Shown here: piece by piece, positions 57,631-64,000 of the stretch
How the letters are laid out: every line of letters starts with the position of its first letter
How positions within the stretch are numbered: the stretch's first letter is position 1
Source of the DNA: Nephrocerus scutellatus
Taxonomy: Eukaryota > Arthropoda > Insecta > Diptera > Pipunculidae
Direction of reading: 5' to 3'
Assembly (NCBI GenBank): GCA_947095585.1
Contig: OX352761.1
Location: 91,570,833-91,634,832, forward strand
Length of the DNA stretch: 64,000 bases
Made by a program: the position numbers and the translations under genes
Notes under the pieces: generated by a model
Seen by the model: the letters and a program-made list of their open reading frames with translations, nothing else
Databases searched by the model: none
Told to the model about the DNA's origin: nothing

Positions 57631-57779
57631 AAACATATTTAGTATAAAAGCACTGGATATTAATTATTTTACTTTATTGAAAGTGTAACAGTGCTGGTTC
57701 AACCAAATGAAATCTGCGTTTTTCTTTAATAAAAGTGGAAAATTTTCTTCAAAGACGATCACATGTGCACCTTAAGCAT

Positions 57780-58640
57780 ATTAACATCTGCGAGAATCAG
57801 ATTCTTACTGAGTAAAACCAACCCCCACTTATTATTTCATTGCCAGTCCTGCGGGACTGCCGTTAGGCATTTCATCTCAGCGATGGCTGCACTTTCGTTT
57901 TTGATATTTTATTCTTCTTCTTTATTCACATTATTTTGCTGTGTTACCCTTCTTCATTCCTCCTCTCACGCTCGAGACACCGTAGGCGCTGCATTATTCT
58001 GGAAGACATTCCACTGATTGTGTTCCATATCTCCTCATTTTGTAGCATAGAAATAACTATGTGGCGAAATAGTGTGCTCTATTTGCTCTGACACATCCTT
58101 TCTTACTACTGCAAAACGCGGACAATGGAAGAAAACATGTTCCACATCTTCTGGTATACCCTCATATAAAGTACAGTCGGGTGAACTCTCGTGTTTATAT
58201 TTAAAGAGGTATGAGCGGAAGCACCCATGTCCAGTTAAAAATTGGGTTAGATAGAAGTCTACTTCTCCATGACTTCTACCGGTCCATAATTATATAGATG
58301 GTATTAATCTATGGGTCTATCTTCCCTTACTTGACTGGACCTATCTTCTTTGCCAGTTTCTAACGGCTTCGGCTTGTGCTGTTTTGCGGTTCTCGGCTCT
58401 TGTAAGATACTCCCGGCGCCTATTAATCACCTGACGTTCCTTGGCCAGTAAGTCGATTGGGAGCACACCAGCAACCACAAACGCCGCATCGCTCGAGATG
58501 GTTCTGAAGCCACAGTTCACTCTTAGAGCACTCAATCGCTGGATAGCTGACATCTTTCGCCAGTAGCTAACCTTATCCATTGCGTCAGCCCAAATTGGCG
58601 CTCCGTATAAAAGGATGGACGAGACAATATGAGCCAATTC
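57780..58640 (-). mobile_element. R1-type LINE, 5'-truncated 3' end
   Basis: The - strand RT end at 58341-58637 reads IVSSILLYGAPIWADAMDKV, LSALRVNCGFRTISSDAAFV, then AGVLPIDLLAKERQVI and EAVRNWQRR. Further 3' comes FLTGHGCFRSYLYKYK and CPRFAVVRKDVSEQI, the conserved region with a His/Cys motif after the RT in R1-clade LINEs. Stops and frameshifts occur. R1 relatives usually target rDNA; this copy is elsewhere, so a non-site-specific R1-clade lineage is more likely. Confidence 0.75.
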
Positions 58641-58643
58641 AAC

Positions 58644-59261
58644 CGATCGCGTTCTAACTTTGCATATGGGTTTTCTACCATAACAGGCACTTAATAGGCA
58701 TATTTTGAAAATGGTCAGACTCCTAGGTCAAGGGGTCACCATACGGTTTTTTTTATTGTTTTTACAAATTGCATGTTTTTATGAATCGATCGCGTTTAAA
58801 CTTTGCAGTGGTTTTATACCATAATGAACACATAATCGCGTTCAAACTTTGCGTAGGGGATTTATACCATAATGGGCACTAAATAGGTATATTTTGGAAG
58901 TGGTCAGACTCCTGTGTCAAGGAGTCACCATTTCATAAATTGCATGAGTAACGAAAACTGCATTTGTTTGATTAGTAGTTATTTAATTTTACACACAGGG
59001 AATGTAAAATGTTAATATAAGCCACATTTTTAAACTGAATTTTAAGAAATTTTTAAGATATATTATTGTAGGGTAGGGGAAAGTTATAGGTATAGATGGA
59101 AGGGGGAGAAAGGTAAAATTTTAACATGAGATTTACAGACGTATTTTTAAAAAAATGTCAACGAAAATTATTGGCAGGTGAGCGAAGGTTATAGGCTATA
59201 GTACTCCCGTCACCCCGGGGGTTCATGTGTGCGGGTAGCAAAGCGCCCAGGAACAGCTAGT
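58644..59261 (+). mobile_element. Helitron-like 3' region with internal tandem units
   Basis: A unit beginning ATCGCGTTNAAACTTTGC and continuing TTTTATACCATAATG, GGCACT-AATAGG-ATATTTTG, GTCAGACTCCT and AAGG-GTCACCAT occurs completely at 58644-58742 and 58833-58932, with a partial unit at 58787. The right end reads CCCCGGGGGTTCATGTGTGC, GGGTAGCAAAGCGCCCAGG and AACAGCTAGT (CTAG at 59257-59260). This matches the 3' CTRR-T ending and GC-rich subterminal text of insect Helitrons. No Rep/helicase. Confidence 0.55.
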
Positions 59262-59393
59262 AGATATAATAATATTAAAAAATTTCAAGTTCTGTTTTGA
59301 AGAAAAATCCTTATTTTTTTTTCGTTTTTCATCAACGATTTTTTTGGAATGTCAACTTAATGCCCTCGTTCCCTTATTTCCTTAATACTATTT

Positions 59394-59590
59394 TTACATG
59401 TTTTTTCGATAGGGTTTGATTGTAGGTATAACTGTAGAGTCTACTTGAAGTGCATATTTCGTGGGAAATTTATCTATCCCTTCGAAAATATTTTTATAAT
59501 GAACTACTAATGCTTTCTCAGATTGTTTGATAGAATTGATTCTTTTAATCATTTGAATTTGAAAACAACTTTTTATTCCAATCAAAGACT
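59394..59590 (-). pseudogene. gypsy RT N-terminal fragment
   Basis: 63 codons: YKNIFEGIDKFPTKYALQVD and STVIPTIKPYRK. This is the stretch just before the fingers of gypsy reverse transcriptase (family: F-x-GIGKLPG, H-L-ID, T-P-x-PPRK). Short but characteristic. Probably part of the same insertion as the RNase H at 57146. Confidence 0.65.
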
Positions 59591-60507
59591 TTTTATTTGT
59601 AGAAATCAGTGAAATAATTTTTGTTTTTCACTCTGTAATTAAGTTTGACAAACCCATCGGGAGAATTTTGTTTCCACCATAACCCTATTGTAGTATATTA
59701 CATAATGAGCTAGGAAAGTGGACATTATCGTGCGAGTTAGAAGCGGCAATCTAACCGATAAGCACTTTTCAGCTAAACTGCTCATGCGCAATGCAAAACT
59801 ACTGTGGGAATGTGTGTTCGCTGAGACTGCAGTAAATAAAAATAGTATTTTCTATGTTAACACACTAGTGTGGATAATGTCTACTTTCGAGGGTAGGTTA
59901 TTGCATAGGAAACAGTCACTTTCGCCTATGGTCGTGTGAAAAACCCGTTTTAACCGTTATATTTTTACGACTGCGCTATGTTTAATTTAAACGAGTATAG
60001 TATTTTTAATCATTTTATTTCGAATACGAACGCTGTGTGAGTGTGAGCGACAGATTGCTGATATGGTTGATGACAGATCAACACTGTTAACTAATCTCTC
60101 ATCAGCCGTATGACTAGTGAAAATGGTTTTCAAACTCCAACAAAGACTGTCGTGTGGTAGGTTTATTATATGTATACATTTTTGCATTACCATGAACACG
60201 GTTATATATTTTACTAATCACAATTTTGTTTTCACGCAATCTGAGATACGATGTGATTGTCCTTTGTTATCAGGCGTCGTAATACCAATTCTATATAGTG
60301 GAATATCATTCCTTGTGTGGGCTATTTTTCTGTCTCGTGACCTTGATCTACCAGGGTAATGGACAACGCATCCAATATATTTCAAGGACTTTGGGTAATC
60401 GTAACTGAAGATACTGAAATAACGTACCTGACCCCGACCGTATTCAGACAATGCAAGCAGATACTGTTGGTTCAATTGGAGTGTGGCAAACATCAACCCT
60501 AAGGGCA
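59591..60507. repeat. spacer holding a second copy of the hAT-like MITE interior
   Basis: 59765-59948 (TCAGCTAAACTGCTCATGCG, CTGTGGGAATGTGTGTTCGC, GTCGTGTGAAAAACCC) is a direct repeat of 60705-60878. No TIRs were found around it. The rest has no recognised feature. Confidence 0.7.
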
Positions 60508-61166
60508 TGTCCTAATTGGACAGAGATGGCGCGTTCTGGCGATGAGCGATGGTTGGTTGCATCGCGTTGATCGAGCGATCTAAATGTGTGTGTGCTAATC
60601 ACCTCAGTACATGTGAAGTGGTTGTTGAGGTTTGTTGAGCTGAAATGATTTCTTTTTCTGCGAGTAATGTACCCTATTTTACACACGACCAAAATCGGTT
60701 TTTCTACTAAGCCGGTTATGCGCAATGCCAAATTACTCTGGGAATGTGTGTTTGCTGTGACTGCAGTAAATAACATTTTAATGTTAACTCACTAGTGTGT
60801 GTAACGGCTACTTTTGAAGCTAGGTTATAGTGTATGAAACTGACACTTTCTTCTATGGGCGTGTGAAAAAGAACTATTTACTATGCACTTCATTAAATAA
60901 CTTTTCTTCCAATTCCATCATTTTTACTATGCTATAGCGCGTCGAAAAACAAACTTGTTTGTTTTTAAGCGATCAAACGTCTACACATCGCGTTGTTCGA
61001 TCAATGCTCGCAACGCTATATCAAACAAACTTGTTCGAGCGAAATCACTCATCGCATAAACTCGATCATGTTCTAAACAGGCGACGTAGTAAGATTATTG
61101 ATAGTTGATATTTTTGGCCATCATCGCTCATCGCCAGAACGCGCGATCGCTGTCCAATGAGGATAT
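60508..61166. mobile_element. hAT-like MITE, about 660 bp
   Basis: Inverted ends: left ATGTCCTAATTGGACAGAGA then TGGCGCGTTCTGGCGATGAG (60508-60552); right arm at 61119-61166 (CTCATCGCCAGAACGCGCGA, TCGCTGTCCAATGAGGATAT). They pair over about 45 bp with several mismatches. The interior is non-coding and contains GATCGAGCGATC and AACAAACTTGTT words. The superfamily is uncertain because no clear 8-bp target duplication was found. Confidence 0.7.
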
Positions 61167-61234
61167 TACCTAAGACAACTAGATACTTATTACCAAGGCT
61201 TATATTTTATGTTATATCACATGCATCAATGTAT

Positions 61235-62163
61235 TATACAGGGTGTCCCTTAATTCGTCAAGTATAATTTGAAAAATGATTCTTGAGTATATTCTAAGAA
61301 AAAAATCGTTCTACAGTAAAGGTATATCTCCAATGTTGACATGATTTAACGGAGATTAAGAAACAGCTTACTTGGATGCATTCTGACCCATGTTAACGGA
61401 AATTGCTCTGTCAATGGTAGAAAGGTCTATAGGACTTTATTTTGAGAAGAAATACTAGTCTTTGTAACTGCGTTTAAATAAAGTTGTTATCTTGTTTGAG
61501 TCTTCAGATATACAACTTCAATGCCTGTTCCAGTTTTCTTGCCCATGCTAATTTTTAAGTTTGAGGTCAATTCAAACTTGTTAATGATTTTTATTTTTAC
61601 TATTGTTACGTTCATAAGAAAAAATAGTAAAACGCTATGTTTATTACGCATTTTCTGGAGAACTTAAAGCAAAAAAATAATTTTTTAAAAAATTTTACCG
61701 GTTGCAGGTTTTCCCAACTATCATAAAATCTAATCTAAGCTATTCCGTAAACTTGTTAGTGATTTTTATTTTTACTATTGTTACGTTCATAAGAAAAAAA
61801 TAGTAAAACGCTATGTTTATTACGCATTTTCTGGAGCAAATTGACTACAAAGTTAAAAATTAGCATGGGCAGGAAAACTGGAACAGGCATTGAAGTTGGA
61901 TATCAAAGACTCAAATAAGATAACAACTTTATTTAAACGCAGTTACAAAGGCTAGTATTTCTTTAAATTTCAAAAAAGTCCTTAACGAAGTTTCTACCAT
62001 TAGTATTAACAGATAAATTTCCGTTAACATGGGTCAGAGTACACCCAAGTAAGCTTTCTCTTAAATCCCCGAAAAATCATGTCAACATTGTTTTTTTTTT
62101 CTTAGAATATACCCAAGAATCATTTCAAAATTATCCTGGATGAATTAGGGGACACCGTGTATA
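61235..62163. mobile_element. long-inverted-repeat (foldback-type) element with TA ends
   Basis: The left arm 61235-61573 starts TATACAGGGTGTCCCTTAAT. The right arm 61837-62163 is its reverse complement with moderate divergence (ends GGGGACACCGTGTATA). Arms are about 330 bp. The 263-bp loop holds two direct copies of an 87-88-bp unit (61574-61660 and 61749-61836, starting AAACTTGTTARTGATTTTTA). No ORF. The CAGGGTGTCCC terminus and TA flank are typical of Tc1/mariner-type MITEs. Confidence 0.92.
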
Positions 62164-63949
62164 AACATATTCAAAAGCCTAAAACTACCATTTTCTTTGT
62201 AAATATATTATATAAATGTGCACTCGACGAAAACCAACCGGATAAATTACCGTTTTCTTTGTGTATTATATAGATGTGCGCTTGACGCGCGCACTTGCAC
62301 ACGACTGTCCCTCGTCCCTGAGATACCAAGCGCACTAAATTTTATTATTATCTATTCATGTGAAAAACTGATAAACATTGTCAAGAGGGCTGTGGGCGTT
62401 AAGTAGGTTATGTTCAGTGCACACTTGTTCATGTTGGTTAGTGGCAAGACAGGAAAATTTATTCTTGTGACGCTTTCGAAATTTATTGATTTTCTTCTCT
62501 TTCGAAAATTAAAAATTACCAACTCAATTTTTTTCGCCCTTAATGCGTGCAAACCAAGTATTAAATTCATTTCGTACAATTTGTATATTATCGTTTAAAA
62601 TTTTATTTTTAAAACTCGCTAATAACGGTCTTAATACCATAATCCAAATTAATTTCTAAGTAACCAGATGGGCAAATCGCTTCCATTTTGAATAGATTTT
62701 CATGGTAAGAAGAAAATTTGTATCTTCTAATTTCTTCACACTTGAAAAATTGTACGTATACATTTCTTTAAAACAAAACGTCCGTCCGGTAAACGAGTAT
62801 TGGCTGTGACTCATGTTTATATACAGGGGTTGCCTTTTGTTTGTGTGATAAAACATTTATCACTTTTTTAACTAAAATTACTTTAATCAGATAAATTTTT
62901 GGAAAAACTAAACTAATACAAAAGACAGTCAAAGTAGAGCCAGCTAAAGATAAATGTAAATTCTACATTCTAAATAGAATTCTCTGTAATGTGGGCTTGA
63001 TTTCTCTCTCTTTCTCGCTCTCTATCTTTTTTTCTCTCTCTTTTTACCTGGCTAAGCGAATTTGTTGTTAATACAAGAGTTAATAAGCGAGGACACATAC
63101 TCTCTTTCTTAGTATTGCATTGTACGTACATGGATATTTTTGGCGGTTTGCATTTTAATTTCTTAAATTGATTTCAGCACAAACTTATAAACGCGAGTAA
63201 CTAAATAAAATAGTACTTAATGACATGTACCTTTGTTAATGTAAATATTTATTATATGTTACGACAACTTCAAAAAGAAACGAAGCATATATTATCCACA
63301 AAAATTACGGAAATTTAAATGTATCCTCCTTATACTTAACAAATATATTAAAAATTAACCACTTAAACCAACAAGAGTTTGCTCGATATAGAGTTTACTC
63401 AGCCGCATCAATCGTCGCTAATTTATACCGACAATTATTAACTGTAATTGTATGTTATGTACCCTGTCACGGGTTTTGTGAAATAACACACATCAGCTAT
63501 ATTCTACTACTTACATTTTGGTAATAACAGTTGTGTTTACCAACTTTTTACTCATTCGCATTCGCGAGAGTTTTCAGTATTTTAAAGATCATCTTTACGG
63601 ATGTTTAAGTTAATCAAAGTCTTTTACCTTCACTGCAGATTGTTTTATCGTTAAATTGTAATAACATATTTTAATAAAGTAACTGCAACAGATAAGACTG
63701 TTCTGTAATTAAAACTTGTAAATAAATTACCGGTTTGGAGTTTTTGATTAATCTATTTTTGTTTAAAAAGGTAGATTTGCATAAATTTGGAAACAAAAAT
63801 CGCGCTACGTACATTACGAATATGCAATATAACTACCACGAAATCTTGATCATTATATCTTATGAATTGTTCAGTTGCTCATCTGGTTGAGACGACCACA
63901 CACTACTTTAAAACCTAAAATGCTATAGTGTTGAAAACTCCTTATTCAT
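62164..63949. other. AT-rich spacer, no gene seen
   Basis: A short direct repeat, TTTCTTTGT-TATTATATA-ATGTGC, lies at about 62193-62280. A CT-rich microsatellite (TCTCTCTCTTTCTCGCTCTC and on) lies at 63003-63047. ORFs at 62218-62856 are unassigned. Confidence 0.5.
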
Positions 63950-64000
63950 AATCATAATATTTGTCTCTACAACCGGTGTCCGGTCCTGGCCTCCTGCAAA
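63950..64000 (-). mobile_element. 3' end of another RTE-C copy, running off the window
   Basis: TCATAATCATAATATTTGTC then TCTACAACCGGTGTCCGGTC matches the RTE-C 3' end at 35238 (GGCTCTACAACCGGGGTCCG) in the same orientation. The body lies beyond 64000. Confidence 0.8.

Noticed and set aside
1..64000. CRISPR array, operons, riboswitches or prokaryotic defence systems
   Set aside because: The sequence is eukaryotic: introns, SINEs, LINEs, mariner and gypsy elements. The ~120-bp periodic loci have no spacer-repeat structure.
28754..64000. Second coding exon of complexin
   Set aside because: I looked for an acidic Gly/Asp-rich segment followed by the E/R/K-rich helix on the + strand and found none; short, diverged exons could still be missed.

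Overview
The window is insect nuclear DNA, most likely from a fly (Diptera). It is AT-rich, has short AG/GT-bounded introns, and carries typical insect transposon families. The one exon I can assign to a host gene is at 28699-28753 on the + strand. It encodes the 18 N-terminal residues of complexin (cpx), followed by a consensus GT donor. No second complexin exon was found downstream, so everything from 28754 to 64000 is probably the first coding intron, and everything upstream is 5' flank or 5' UTR introns. I cannot name the species.

Almost all other sequence is a dense, nested layer of decayed transposable elements. Left part (1-28.6 kb): a gag-like coiled-coil pseudogene; a large ~120-bp-period repeat array with a DD41D mariner-type element inside it; two RTE-type LINEs on the - strand (5.97-8.25 kb and 9.68-12.3 kb); a broken Ty3/gypsy element (13.9-15.7 kb); more ~120-bp arrays; two tRNA-derived SINE types; a transposase split by a SINE; and a 140-145-bp tandem repeat about 1.5 kb upstream of the cpx exon.

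Middle part (28.7-48.4 kb): cpx exon; a mariner with a SINE in its 3' region; gypsy integrase fragments; Helitron-like 5' ends, one followed by a heat-shock-element plus TATA promoter-like block; a third RTE-type LINE (35.2-38.1 kb, - strand); a jockey/CR1-like LINE (38.1-41.8 kb, + strand) interrupted twice by the ~120-bp repeat family; and further fragments of the same LINEs and SINEs.

Right part (48.4-64 kb): two unidentified spliced-gene candidates facing each other at 50.46-51.08 kb; a 307-bp MITE; a maT-like (DD37D) element inserted in another ~120-bp array; a second DD41D element with both terminal inverted repeats (TIRs); a gypsy fragment split by R1-type LINE, satellite and Helitron-like sequence; a hAT-like MITE; a 929-bp long-inverted-repeat element; and, at the right edge, the 3' end of another copy of the third RTE LINE.

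The most distinctive structure is the dispersed ~120-bp repeat family, seen at thirteen places. Complete copies have a (CCAG)n or GTCY-like microsatellite, minisatellite units, and inverted 9-bp end motifs (AAATTCTCT / AGAGAATTT). This layout resembles the Helentron-associated DINE-1/mini-me elements of Diptera, but that classification is inference. I found no CRISPR array, rRNA, functional tRNA or prokaryotic feature. I also found no multi-gene system that would qualify as a new biological pathway.
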